Made by a program: the position numbers and the translations under genes
The notes under the pieces: generated by a model
Databases searched by the model: none
Told to the model about the DNA's origin: nothing
What the model saw: the letters and a program-made list of their open reading frames with translations, nothing else
Shown: positions 42,698 to 54,975 of the stretch, piece after piece
Layout: every line of letters begins with the position of its first letter
Position numbering within the stretch: position 1 is the first letter of the stretch
Origin: Sinohyriopsis cumingii
Lineage: Eukaryota > Mollusca > Bivalvia > Unionida > Unionidae
DNA length: 64,000 nt
Assembly (NCBI GenBank): GCA_028554795.2
Contig: CM068838.1
Location: 129,925,428-129,989,427, forward strand
Direction: 5' to 3'

Positions 42698-43250
42698 TCC
42701 CCCTGCGGGTCCGGGGTTGTAGAATTGGCTCGACGTGCCTCGCTACGTGTCGTAAAAGGCGACTAAGTAGAGGCAACCTGTTTGCCGTGGGTTGCGTCCC
42801 GTGTCGGAGGACGAAAGGATCCTGGTAGTTGAGTAGAGGCTTTCCCTGCAATACACTGCTTTGGCCTCTACTTGTCTTAGACGGGTGGTCGGGATGGGCC
42901 CGGTTCCGACAAATCGGCTGGTCACGCCGAGCCCTAGGAAGTCTTTATTTACTCTCTCATCTCCTTTATCTTTCTCCTTGTATCTGTCTTGATACCACCG
43001 TTGCCCCTATATTCTAATCCTTTATCTTTGCCTTTTCCAAGTCTTAGAAGACTTTCTAGAAGGCGTTGGCTTAACGGGTCAATCGGGGGGTAATTTTACC
43101 GACCTTAGAAATTGGCGACTTCAGGGTCAATCAAAGGTAATTTTATCAACTGAGTATGGCATCTGTGTATCCCTGACACTTGAAAAGTGTCCCCTTGTTG
43201 GGCTCCTTGGTGGGTGGGAGCACGGTTGCTGAATTTTTAATCTAGCCAAA

Positions 43251-44417
43251 ATGGAAATTTCCAAAAAAAATCAAAATAAACGTACGAAAACTTTATCTGA
43301 CTCAGACGACGAACCATGTAGTGTGGACACATTTCCACGCTTCATGGTAATACAATCTAAAGATGCCGCAAAATCCCTTGCTTCATTCTCTCCGTTTGTG
43401 ATCGAGAAAACAATTACAGGCTTGATTGGTACGCCAAAGAGCGTGAAAAAAATGAAATCGGGTTGCCTTCTCGTGGAATGTGAGCGACGAGGTCAGTCAG
43501 ACAATATCGGGAAAATAAAAACTTTCTTCGATATTCCATTGACCTCATTCGCTCACACCACACTGAATACGTCCAAAGGCGTGATTCGCTGTCGTGACTT
43601 GGCTGGAGTCACCGACGCAGATATCATCGAAGGAATGAAAAGTGAAGGTGTCACTGCAGTCCGTCGAATACGTATCAAACGTAATAATAACCTGCAGGAC
43701 ACCAACACCATTGTACTCACCTTCAACAAGCCAACTGTACCCAAAGTGGTCAAGGTTGGCTTCTTGCAAGTGAAGGTTGACATCTACATTCCAAACCCCC
43801 TTCGATGTTACAAATGTCAAAAATACGGCCATCACGAAGACCGCTGCTCTAAAACCCAAATATGTGGCCGATGCGGAGAAAATTCTCATCAGGAAGCTGA
43901 CTGTAGAGCAACTCCGCATTGTGTCAACTGTGGAAAAGAGCACCACGCAAATTCCAAGGATTGCGATACCTGGAAACAGGAGAAGGAAATTCAGAGGGTA
44001 AAATACACAAATAATATTCCCTATCCAGAAGCCAGAAAAATTGTACAGGCAAAAACAGCCCATCCTGGCCCATCCTTCTCCACTGTAGTGAAGAGCAATC
44101 CTAAAACAACGAAGGACGCTCAAACACAAACAGAAGCACCCGATTCAACCCCAAATTCAAACACCCCCCATTACCAAGCACAGAAAAACACGGCATCTAC
44201 TCAGACTACATTTAATAATACCCAACAACCTAAATCACCAAAGAGTAAAAAATCTCACGGAAACAGGCAACAAAAGGGGTCAGATGACCCCATCAAACTT
44301 TATAACAGGTTTGGAGACATCGAGAGCATGGATGCAGAAGAATCTGCTCTTTGCGCTCAAGGGAACTCCAGACCTACAAACAAAAAATTCACGCCCGTAC
44401 TTCCTCCAGAGAAATAA
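43251..44417 (+). CDS. LINE copy G ORF1: gag-like RNA-binding protein, 388 aa
   Basis: Open. Probably binds LINE RNA to form the retrotransposition particle. Residues about 25-180 resemble an RRM-like gag domain (FPRFMVIQSKD, VEKVGFLQVKV-type strands). Three CCHC knuckles follow (CYKCQKYGHHEDRC, CGRCGENSHQEADC, CVNCGKEHHANSKDC). The C-terminus is Gln/Thr/Ser/Pro-rich and low complexity. Its stop is 62 bp before the ORF2 ATG. Confidence 0.9.
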   Translation: MEISKKNQNKRTKTLSDSDDEPCSVDTFPRFMVIQSKDAAKSLASFSPFVIEKTITGLIGTPKSVKKMKSGCLLVECERRGQSDNIGKIKTFFDIPLTSFAHTTLNTSKGVIRCRDLAGVTDADIIEGMKSEGVTAVRRIRIKRNNNLQDTNTIVLTFNKPTVPKVVKVGFLQVKVDIYIPNPLRCYKCQKYGHHEDRCSKTQICGRCGENSHQEADCRATPHCVNCGKEHHANSKDCDTWKQEKEIQRVKYTNNIPYPEARKIVQAKTAHPGPSFSTVVKSNPKTTKDAQTQTEAPDSTPNSNTPHYQAQKNTASTQTTFNNTQQPKSPKSKKSHGNRQQKGSDDPIKLYNRFGDIESMDAEESALCAQGNSRPTNKKFTPVLPPEK

Positions 44418-44479
44418 CAAAACAAATTCCGTCTGCGAAAGGTCTAACCTAGCTCCACAATCTTTAATTTAAATTTATA

Positions 44480-47400
44480 ATGAAAAACACTATCATACAA
44501 TGGAATTGTCGAGGACTTAAAGCAAATTACAATGATATTCTCCTGCTTTTAAACGAACATGATCCTGCGGTACTATGCCTTCAAGAAACCTTCTTGAAAG
44601 ATACAGACAATATCACATTTAAAAACTACTCCCTGTTTAACACCTGCTCTCCAAATGTTGACAGGGCATCAGGAGGAGTTTCTGTTATTGTGAACAACAG
44701 AGCTCCTCATAGTTTCATTACTTTAAACACCAATTTATAAGCCATTGCTGTAAGCGTCACTCTACATCGAGTGATTACATTTTGCTCTATTTATTTACCA
44801 CCAAACACTAACCTAGTACCAAACGAACTCGATAATCTTGTTCAACAGCTTCCCGCACCCTTTGTTTTACTCGGGGATTTTAATGCCCATAACATTTTAT
44901 GGGGATCGAATCATGTAAGTGACAGAGGTCACAAAGTTGAAGACTTTATTTCTAGACACGATCTGTGTCTATATAATACCAAAACACCTACATATTTACA
45001 CCCAGGCACGGGTACATACACATGCATCGATTTGACAATTTGTTCTCCTTCGCTGCTTTTGGACTATGAATGGAAGGTCGCTGATGACCTTCACAGCAGC
45101 GATCACTTCCCAATCTCCCTTGTAAATCATAACTCTACAATTGATGAAGTAATTCCACAATGGAATTTAAAGAAGGCCGACTGGGCCAAATTCGAAACAC
45201 TCTGTAAAACCAGGCTGAATGAGGATACCGTTTTCAATGTTAACGACCCCATTCAGCATTTTACATCTATTTTAACCGCCATTGCAGAAGAATCTATCCC
45301 CAAGTCCTCAGCAAACTGTAAAAGAACCCTAAAACCTTGGCTCACTAAGGAATGTAAGGAAGCCATACGGCAACGCCGAGAAGCCTTGAAAAAATTTAAC
45401 AATCATCCGACGCCCGAGAATTTAAGTAAATATCGTATTCTCCGGGCCAAAGCTCGCCGCACAATCAAAGAAAGTAAACGAGCATCATGGATGAAATATG
45501 TTTCCTCTTTAAACTCTCGTTCCTCAATTAAGAAAGTTTGGGACACGATCCGAAAAATAAACGGAAAGAGAAAACACAATTCTTTCCGACATCTAAAAGT
45601 GAACAATAACAATCTTAGCTCAAAACGTGACATAGCAAATGTTCTTGCTGATACATTCTCTAAAAATTCGTCATCATCTAATTATTCCGAAGCCTTCCAA
45701 AAATTGAAAACTCAAAAAGAAAAGTCGCGTTTAAAATTCACATCCAACAACTCGGAAAGCTACAACCAGCTGTTTTCACTATCAGAACTTATGGAGGCTT
45801 TAGACAAGGCCCATGATACTTCCGCTGGGCCTGACACAATACATTACCAGTTTTTAAAACATCTTCCAGAATCATCTTTAACATCTCTTTTAAAACTCCT
45901 CAATGATTTATGGATTACTGGTAACCTACCTAAAATATGGAAAGAAGCAACAGTAATACCAGTTCCCAAACCCGGTAAAGATAGTGAAGATCCTACCAAC
46001 TATCGACCTATTACACTCACGAGCTGCATGTGCAAAACAATGGAACGAATGATCAATTCTCGGCTTGTATGGTACCTGGAAACTAACAATTTAATATCTC
46101 CTTTCCAAAGTGGCTTTCGTTATGGACGGAGCACCAACGATCATCTGGTTAGACTAGAAACATTCATTCGCGATGCATTTATCAAGAAAGAACATTTAGT
46201 AGCGGTTTTCTTTGATTTAAAAAAGGCCTATGACACAACATGGAAGTACGGGATACTAAAAGACCTGCACGATCTAGGTCTAAAAGGCCGTCTGCCCTCT
46301 TTCATATCCAACTTTCTCTCCGACAGAGAATTCAAAGTACGAGTGGGCTCTACCCTCTCCGATCTGCACGAGCAAGAGATGGGTGTGCCCCAGGGCAGTA
46401 TTTTATCTGTGACACTTTTCAATATCAAAATTAATAACATCACCAAGTGTTTGACTCCTGGTGTGGATTGCTCACTATATGTTGATTTTCTCATATGTTA
46501 TCGGTCAAAGCACATGCATACAATTGAAAGACAACTACAGCAAAATATCAACAAGATTCAAAATTGGGCTAGTACGAACGGTTTCAAATTCTCGAAATCA
46601 AAAACGGTATGTATGCATTTCTGTCAATTACGACGACACCACGATGAACCTAAACTCACGCTGGACGGAACACCTATTCCAGTTGTTGAGGAAACAAAAT
46701 TTTTGGGTATTATCTTTGACAGAAAACTGACTTTTATTCCACACCTAAAAAACTTGAAAGCCAAATGCTTAAAAGCACTTGACCTACTTAAAGTAGTAGC
46801 GCACACTGACTGGGGTGCTGATAGAAAAATCATCCTAAATTTATACAGAACGTTTATTCGCTCCAAACTAGAGTATGGTTGCGTTGTGTACGGTTCTGCC
46901 AGAAAATCGTATCTTAAAATGCTTGAACCAATTCATCATCAGGGAATAAGACTGGCTCTGGGAGCATTTAAAACATCCCCGTGTGAAAGCCTTCTAGCTG
47001 AGGCGAATGAACCACCGTTATCGCATCGTAGAGAAATGCTTTCCGCACAGTATGCTCTCAAATTAAAATCAAACCCTCTGAATCCTGCTTTTTCGGCTGT
47101 TTTTCAACCCAAATACAAAACTTTATACGAAAATAAACCAAACAACATACCTTCCTTTGGCATTAGAATATCATCCAGCCTTGACACTACAAATATAGAT
47201 CTTTCAAAAATTCAGAAAACATCCATCTCCGAAACACCACCCTGGCTAATTAAACAACCAAAAGTACGTTTTACGCTACACGATGGAAAAAAATCCGACA
47301 CAAACCCTTCTATCTTCCACAACTCTTACCATGAACTCCTCACCGAATTTAAAAACTATACCAGAATTTACACTGATGGATCAAAGGATGAAGAAAAGGC

Positions 47401-48157
47401 TGCTGCAGCCTTTGTTTGTGGAAATCACACAACGCAAGTTCGCTTACCAAATGGAGCATCAATTTTTACAGCCGAAATCAGAGCAATAGACCTTGCTCTG
47501 CAACATATAGAAAAGAACCGTATTTTAAACAGTATCATCTTCTCCGACTCGCTATCAGTACTCCAGTCACTACACAATAGAAAACTGGAGAACCCATTAT
47601 TGAAAAACATACTCGTAAAAAATACCGAGCTGAGTGTCTCCCACAATATAATATACTGTTGGTTACCTAGCCACATTGGTATTAAAGGTAACGAAAAAGC
47701 AGATCGCGCTGCTAAAATGGCCCTTTCTCAAGAACCATCTGATTTTAAAATACCATATACTGATTTTAAACCTTGTATCAGAAAGTTCTTACGTCAGAAG
47801 TGGCAGGCATCATGGAATGATGCTGTAAATAACAAACTTCATGCAATCAAACCAACTCTAGGAGAATGGACTCCTTCCTACAGAACCATTCGTAGGGAGG
47901 AGGTAGTCATTGCAAGAATCCGAATTGGTCATACTTATATCACCCACACCCACATACTAAAAGGTGAAGACCCTCCAGAGTGCGTTTCTTGCAATGAACC
48001 ATTCACTGTCAAGCACTTTATTATAGAGTGCTTTGACCTACAAACTACGCGCGATCGTTATTACGTTGTGCATGATATGAAAGAACTTTTTGATAAAATA
48101 AACATCACTCGTATTATCGAGTTCTTGAAAGCCGTAAATATTTACTCTAAACTCTGA
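44480..48157 (+). pseudogene. LINE copy G ORF2, one nonsense codon and YVDD lesion
   Basis: Identical in layout to copy E. A TAA at 44738-44740 replaces a Gln codon in the endonuclease. The rest is open to 48157, with RT reading LYVDFLIC as in E. RNase H and the C-terminal Cys-His segment are intact. Confidence 0.9.
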
Positions 48158-48440
48158 CTTTTATGCTATCACCTTGTGCAGTTTTATGCAATATACATTC
48201 CGTCCCATTTTAATACCTATTCATCTTTTTTACATCTCCCGTTGATCGGGAAGCTTTATTTTGCACCGTTACCATCTTACCGTTTTTAATTTCAACCATT
48301 TGTTCTTTTATATCGCTGGTCGATGTAGAACGTTTTATAAGTTTTAAAAGATTATACAAGTAACACTTTGTTTGGCGCTAAATAGCCTAAGAGTGCTGAT
48401 GCGCCGTTAAAAAAAAAACAATCAATCAATCAATCAATCA

Positions 48441-48568
48441 TTTATATCGCTGGTCGATGTAGAACCTTTTATAAGTTTTAAAAGATTATACAAGTAACAC
48501 TTTGTTTGGCGCTAAATAGCCTAAGAGTGCTGATGCGCCGTTAAAAAACAAACAATCAATCAATCAAT
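48441..48568 (+). mobile_element. 128-bp 5'-truncated LINE 3' end
   Basis: TTTATATCGCTGGTCGATG through the hairpin to an AATC tail, duplicating the last part of copy G. Sits directly on G's tail. Confidence 0.85.
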
Positions 48569-51207
48569 CTCCTGCTTTTAAACGAACATGATCCTGCGGT
48601 GCTATGCCTTCAACAAACATTCTTGAAAGATACGGACAATATCACATTTAAAAACTACTCCCTGTTTAACACCTGCTCTCCAAATGTTGATAGGGCATCA
48701 GGAGGAGTTTCTGTTATTGTAAACAACAGAGCTCCTCATAGCTTCATTCATTTAAACACCAATCTACAAGCCATTGCTGTAAGCGTCACTCTACATCGAG
48801 TGATTACATTTTGCTCTATTTATTTCCCACCAAACACTAACCTAGTACCAAAGGAACTCGACAGTCTTGTTCAACAGGTTCCCGCACCCTTTGTTTTACT
48901 CGGGGATTTTAATGCCCATAACATTTTATGGGGATCAAATCATATAAGTGACAGAGGTCACAAAGTTGAAGACTTTATTTCTAGACACGATCTGTGTCTA
49001 TATAATACCAAAACACCTACATATTTACACCCAAGCACGGGAACATACACAAGCATCGATTTGACAATTTGTTCTCCTTCGCTGCTTTTGGACTATGAAT
49101 GGAAGGTCGCTGATGACCTTTACAGCAGCGATCACTTACCAATCTTTCTTGTAAATCTTAACTCTACAGTCGATGAAGTAATTCCACAATGGAATTTAAA
49201 GAAGGCCGACTGAGCCAAGTTTGAAACACTCTGTAAAACTAGGCTGAATGAGGATACAGTTTTCAATGTTGACGACACCATTCAGCATTTTACATCTATT
49301 TTAATAGAGATTGCAGTAGAATCCGTTCCCAAGTCCTCGCCATATTGTAAAAGAACCCAAAAACCTTGGGTCACTAAGGAATGTAAGGAAGCCATTAAAA
49401 GAACGAGTGGACTCTACCCTCTCAGATCTGCACGAGCAAGAGATGGGTGTGCCCCAGGGCAGTATTTTATCTGTGACGCTCTTTAACATTAAAATTAATA
49501 GCATCACGAAGTGTTTGACTCCTGGTGTGGATTGCTCGTTATACGCTGATGATTTTCTAATATGTTATCGGTCAAAGCACATGCATACAATTGAAAGACA
49601 ACTGCAGCAAAATATAAACAAAATTCAAAATTGGGCCAATGCAAACGGTTTCAAATTCTCGAAATCAAAAACGGTATGCATGCATTTCTGTCAGTTACGA
49701 AAACATCACGATGAACCGAACCTCACACTGGATGGAACACCTATTCCAGTTGTTGAGGAAACCAAATTTTTAGGTATAATCTTTGACAGAAAACTGACCT
49801 TTATTCCACACCTAAAGAACTTAAAAGCACTTAACCTACTTAAAGTAGTAGCGCACACTGATTGGGGTGCTGATAGAAAAGTCATCCTAAATTTATACAG
49901 AAGGTTTATTCGCTCCAAACTAGACTATGGTTGCGTTGTTTATGGTTCTGCCAGAAAATCGTATCTTAAAATGCTTGATCCAATTCATCATCAGGGAATA
50001 AGACTGGCTCTGGGAGCATTTAAAACATCCCCGTGTGAAAGCATTCTATCTGAGGCGAATGAACCACCGTTATCGCATCGTAGAGAAATGCTTTCCGCAC
50101 AGTATGCTCTGAAATTAAAATCAAACCCTCTGAATCCTGCTTTTTCGGCTGTTTTTCAACCCAAATACAAAACATTATACGAAAATAAACCAAACGTCAT
50201 ACTTTCCTTTGGCATTAGAATATCATCCAGCCTTGACACTGCAAATATAGATCTTTCTAAAATTCAGAAAACATCCATCTCCGAAACACCACCCTGGCTA
50301 ATTAAACAACCAAAAGTACGTTTTACGCTACACGATGGAAAAAATCCGAAACAAACCCTTCTATCTTCCACAACTCTTACCATGAACTCCTCACCGAATT
50401 TAAAAACTACACGAGAATTTACACTGATGGATCAAAGGATGAGGAAAAGGCTGCTGCAGCCTTTGTTTGTGGAAATCACACAACGCAAGTTCGCTTAACA
50501 AATGGAGCATCAATTTTTACAGCCGAAATCAGAGCAATAGACCTTGCTCTGCAACATATAGAAAAGAACCGTATTTTAAACTTATCATCTTCTCCGACTC
50601 GCTATCAGTACTCCAGTCACTACACAATAGAAAACTGGAGAACCCATTATTGAAAAACATACTCATCAAAAATACCGAGCTGAGTGTCTCCCACAATATA
50701 ATATACTGTTGGTTACCTAGCCACATTGGTATTAAAGGTAACGAAAAAGCAGATCGTGCTGCTAAAATGGCCCTTTCTCAAGAACCATCTGATTTTAAAA
50801 TACCATATACTGATTTTAAACCTTGTATCAGAAAGTTCTTACGTCAGAAGTGGCAGGCATCATGGAATGATGCTGTAAATAACAAACTTCATGCAATCAA
50901 ACCAACTCTAGGAGAATGGACTCCTTCCTACAGAACCATTCGTAGGGAGGAGGTAGTCATTGCAAGAATCCGAATTGGTCATACTTATATCACCCACACC
51001 CACATACTAAAAGGCGAAGACCCACCAGAGTGCGTTTCTTGCAATGAACCATTCACTGTCAAGCACTTTATGATAGAGTGCTTTGACCTACAACCTACGC
51101 GCGATCGTTATTACATTGTGCATGACATGAAAGAACTTTTTGATAATATAAACATCACTCGTATTATCGAGTTCTTGAAAGCCGTAAATATTTACTCTAA
51201 ACTCTGA
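48569..51207 (+). pseudogene. LINE copy H ORF2, decayed
   Basis: Endonuclease open to TGA at 49211-49213. RT resumes at 49407 with YADDFLIC (Val to Ala), and frames change near 50340 and 50498-50580. The RNase H tail is open to 51207. Confidence 0.85.
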
Positions 51208-51490
51208 CTTTTATGCTATCACCTTGTGCAATTTTATGCAATATATATACCGTCCCATTTTAATACCTATTCATCTTTTTTACATCTCCCGTTGATCGGG
51301 AAGCTTTATTTTGCACCGTTACCATCTTACCGTTTTTAATTTCAACCATTTGTTCTTTTATATCGCTGGTCGATATAGAACCTTTTATAAGTTTTAAAAG
51401 ATTATACAAGTAACACTTTGTTTGGCGCTAAATAGCCTAAAAGTGCTGATGCGCCGTTAAAAAACAAACAATCAATCAATCAATCAATCA
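48569..51490 (+). mobile_element. LINE copy H, 5'-truncated and internally deleted
   Basis: Starts inside the endonuclease coding region on the tail of the preceding fragment, and ends with 3' UTR, hairpin and AATC tail. About 0.8 kb between the linker and mid-RT is missing at about 49397. Confidence 0.85.
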
Positions 51491-52060
51491 AAAAGTCTTT
51501 TCTTAGAGAGTGGCAGTCGTCGTAGAATAGTGCAGTGAATAGCAATATCAAACCAACCTTAGGAAACAAGGTAGTCATTGCAACCCACTCCTGCCTATTA
51601 AAAGGCGAAGACCAACCTGACTGTTTCTTGCAATGAACACTACATTGTAAAGCACGTTGTATTAGATTGCTTCCATCTACAAGCTACACGAGAACGTTAC
51701 TACAATGAGGGGACTTTCTGATGCAGTGGATGTGTCATGTATTTTAAAGTTTTTGACGAAAGTTAACATTTATTCAGAATGATTATCTTGAGTTCGAAAC
51801 TATTTTAAGTATTTCGTTAAAATATTTTGTTCTGTGAATCACCCTTTTTTATTTTTTATTGTTATAATTTGCAAGAATAATTTGGATCCCTCGTTGATAG
51901 GGAACCCTCATATATTTCCACTATATCTTCGTTGTGTTTTGTTTTTGTTATACCTTTATCGCTTTTATATAATAAACCTTTGTGATTAATTTTTCTCATA
52001 CAACTCATTTGCGGCGATATATAACCTTACAGTAGTGGACATGTAAGAAAGATTGATGGT
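51491..52060 (+). mobile_element. diverged relative of the LINE family, 3' fragment
   Basis: Translated pieces such as LLKGEDQPDC, VKHVVLDCFHLQATRERYYN and FLTKVNIYSE parallel the C-terminus of copy J but with many changes. Then a 3' UTR containing CTCGTTGATAGGGAA (CCCGTTGATCGGGAA in J). Confidence 0.65.
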
Positions 52061-52064
52061 AGCT

Positions 52065-52200
52065 TCTCGTGGGTCCGTGGGTCTTTCCGGAGTTTTCTCG
52101 GGTTCTTCCTCCACCATTCATATTTCCGCCATGTATAGCCTGTCTTGTGCTGAAAAATGGCGTTAAATCCTATAACAGCAATAACAACAGTAGTGGTGCG
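52065..52200 (+). mobile_element. another LINE/SINE 3' end
   Basis: TTTCCGCCATGTATAGCCTGTCTTG then GAAAAATGGCGTTAAATCC and a TAACAACA tail, a pattern typical of invertebrate non-LTR 3' ends. Confidence 0.5.
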
Positions 52201-53198
52201 TTGCAAAATTTGCAGTCAATGAACCAATCACTTTTCCGAGATGCTTTTTTCAAGAAGACAAAGGCCCATGTCTAAAAGTCAGTCTACCCATTCTTTCTAT
52301 CTTTCTTTCAGATAATGAAACACGGTCCGATCCTTATATAATATATGTGTACCTGTTTCCCTGAATTGGTTTGCTGATACGTTTTTGTGATAAATTCCAG
52401 GCGATATTTGGATGTACAAACAAAACCCCAACAATAAAATTTGTCGGACTAAAGATGGAATTGCCTACATCAGACTGTCTTTTGCACTTTGGTTTTGGTC
52501 GCATGTTGTTAATTTTTTATTTTGTTTTTAGTGTAAACGCGATCATCGAAACGAACACATATATAAAACGTACATCGATTTTCTTTTGATTGTTCGATGC
52601 TTTGTGAATGCCATTGACATTACTGCGAAGAAAGCATTTATTATAAACGTACATTTGGACATACGTGATTGAGGTAACTAACAGGTATACTTTCCACAAC
52701 ATTCCCAAATAGCAAGCTTCCGTGCATTTGTCAAAATGTACATACCAATTAATTTGCCAGTCACTTTGGTTTCGTTTGCCGTATCCTAAAGATTTTTCAA
52801 TCCTCTTGTTGAGCGGTAACGAAGCTGTTGAGAATATTCTACTGCGTAGTAAAAAAAAAACAATTTTTATAGGTCGTCAAACAATACTGGAATGGTAAAA
52901 CTCTCTGCACGATATAAAATCATTAATACCAGTGCAGTAAAATTATCCAGAACATCGAGAAACGACCATATATAACCCCCATAAATAAAAGCGTTTTCAA
53001 TTATCTAGTCGTATTTAAATATGAATAAATTTATAACGATTATAAATGTATGCTATGATTAATGTTTCAGGTAGTGATTCGATTTAAGTTTCTGACCCAT
53101 TCATTTGTATCATTTCGTTCTCGTTTTCTATCCTAAATGCGATGTGTGACACGTGTTGAATATAATTAATTGGTTATATTCCAGCAATAAATTAGTCA
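52201..53198. other. AT-rich spacer
   Basis: No ORF with recognisable domain, no RNA gene, no repeat boundary seen. Confidence 0.5.
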
Positions 53199-53746
53199 CC
53201 CCCTGCGGGTCCGGGGTTGTAGAATTGGCCCGACGTGCCTCGCTACGTGTCGTAAAAGGCGACTAAGTAGAGGCAACCTGTTTGCCGTGGGTTGCGTCCC
53301 GTGTCGGGGGAGGAAAGGATCCTGGTAGTTGAGCAGTTCCCTGCAATACACTACTTTGGCCTCTACTTCTCTTAGACGGGTGGTCGGGATGGGCCCGGTT
53401 CCGACAAATCGGCTGGTCACGCCGAGCCCTAGGAGGTCTTTATTAACTTTCTCACCTTCTTTCTCTCTCTCCTTGTATCTCTCTTGATGCCACCGTTGCC
53501 CCTATATTCTTTTCCTTTATATTTCCCTTTTCCAAGTCTTAGAAGGCTTCCTAGAAGGCGGTGGCTTAACGGGTCAATCGGGGGGTAATTTTACCGACCT
53601 TAGAAATTGGCGACTTCAGGGTCATTCAAAGGTAATTTTATCAACTGAGTATGGCATCTGTGTATCCCTGACACTTGAAAAGTGTCCCCTTGTTGGGCTC
53701 CTTGGTGGGTGGGGAGCACGGGTGCTGAATTTTTAATCTAGCCATC

Positions 53747-54913
53747 ATGGATAATTCCAAAAAAAATCAAAATAAAAGATCGAAACCCTTATCAGAGTCT
53801 GACGATGAACCATGTAGTGTGGAGTCATTTCCACGCTTCATGGTCATACAGTCAAAAGATGCCACGAAACCGCTTGCCGCACTATCTCCATTTGTCATCG
53901 AAAAGACTATCACAGGATCGATTGGCACACCTAAAAGTGTTAAAAGGTTGAAATCGGGTTGTCGTCTTATTGAGTGTGAGCGACGAGGTCAATCAGACAA
54001 TATCAGGAAAATGAAAACGTTCTTTGATATCCCAGTAACCTCATTCGCTCACACCACACTGAATACGTCCAAAGGCGTGATTCGCTGCCGTGACTTGGCT
54101 GGAGTCACCGACGCTGACATCATCGAAGGAATGAAAGATGAAGGTGTCACTGCAGTCCGACGAATACGTATTAAACGTAATAACAATCTGCAGGACACCA
54201 ACACCATTGTACTCACCTTCAACAGGCCAACTGTACCCAAAGTGGTGAAAGTTGGCTTTTTGCAAGTAAAGGTAGAGATTTACATTCCCAACCCCCTTCG
54301 GTGTTATAAGTGTCAAAAATACGGCCATCACGAAGACCGCTGCTCCAAGAGCCAAATATGTGGCCGATGCGGAGACAATGCTCATCAGGAATCTGATTGT
54401 AGAGCAACTCCGCATTGTGTCAACTGCGGAAAAGAGCACCACGCAAATTCCAAGGATTGCGATACCTGGAAACAGGAGAAGGAAATTCAGAGGGTAAAAT
54501 ACACAAATAATATTCCCTATCCAGAAGCCAGAAAAATTGTACAGGCAAAAACAGCCCATCCTGGCCCATCCTTCTCCACTGTAGTGAAGAGCAATCCTAA
54601 AACAACGAAGGACGCTCAAACACAAACAGAAGCACCCGATTCAACACCAAATTCAAACACCCCCCATTACCAAGCACAGAAAAACACGGCATCTACTCAG
54701 ACTACATTTAATAATACCCAACAACCTAAATCACCAAAGAATAAAAAATCTCACGGAAACAGGCAACAAAAGGGGTCAGATGACCCCATCAAACTTTATA
54801 ACAGGTTTGGAGACATCGAGAGCATGGATGCAGAAGAATCTGCTCCATGCGCCCAAGGGAACTCCAGACCTACAAACAAAAAATTCACCCCCGTACTTCC
54901 TCCAGAGAAATAA
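53747..54913 (+). CDS. LINE copy I ORF1: gag-like protein, 388 aa
   Basis: Open and nearly identical to copy J ORF1, with the RRM-like domain, three CCHC knuckles and a low-complexity tail. The second knuckle reads CGRCGDNAHQESDC as in J, unlike G. Confidence 0.9.
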   Translation: MDNSKKNQNKRSKPLSESDDEPCSVESFPRFMVIQSKDATKPLAALSPFVIEKTITGSIGTPKSVKRLKSGCRLIECERRGQSDNIRKMKTFFDIPVTSFAHTTLNTSKGVIRCRDLAGVTDADIIEGMKDEGVTAVRRIRIKRNNNLQDTNTIVLTFNRPTVPKVVKVGFLQVKVEIYIPNPLRCYKCQKYGHHEDRCSKSQICGRCGDNAHQESDCRATPHCVNCGKEHHANSKDCDTWKQEKEIQRVKYTNNIPYPEARKIVQAKTAHPGPSFSTVVKSNPKTTKDAQTQTEAPDSTPNSNTPHYQAQKNTASTQTTFNNTQQPKSPKNKKSHGNRQQKGSDDPIKLYNRFGDIESMDAEESAPCAQGNSRPTNKKFTPVLPPEK

Positions 54914-54975
54914 CAAAACAAATTCCGTCTGCGAAAGGTCTAACCTAGCTCCACAATCTTTAATTTAAATTTATA

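Larger units (their letters stand above)
42698..48440 (+). mobile_element. LINE copy G, full length, one stop and YVDD lesion
   Basis: Starts TCCCCCTGCGGGTCCGGGG, with 5' UTR, open ORF1, near-open ORF2, 3' UTR, hairpin and (AATC)n tail. No target duplication matches across its two ends, so the junction with copy F may result from recombination. Confidence 0.9.

Noticed and set aside
42690..48445. Target duplication around LINE copy G
   Set aside because: The sequence before G (CTCCAAACTA) does not recur after its tail, so a simple insertion is not supported.
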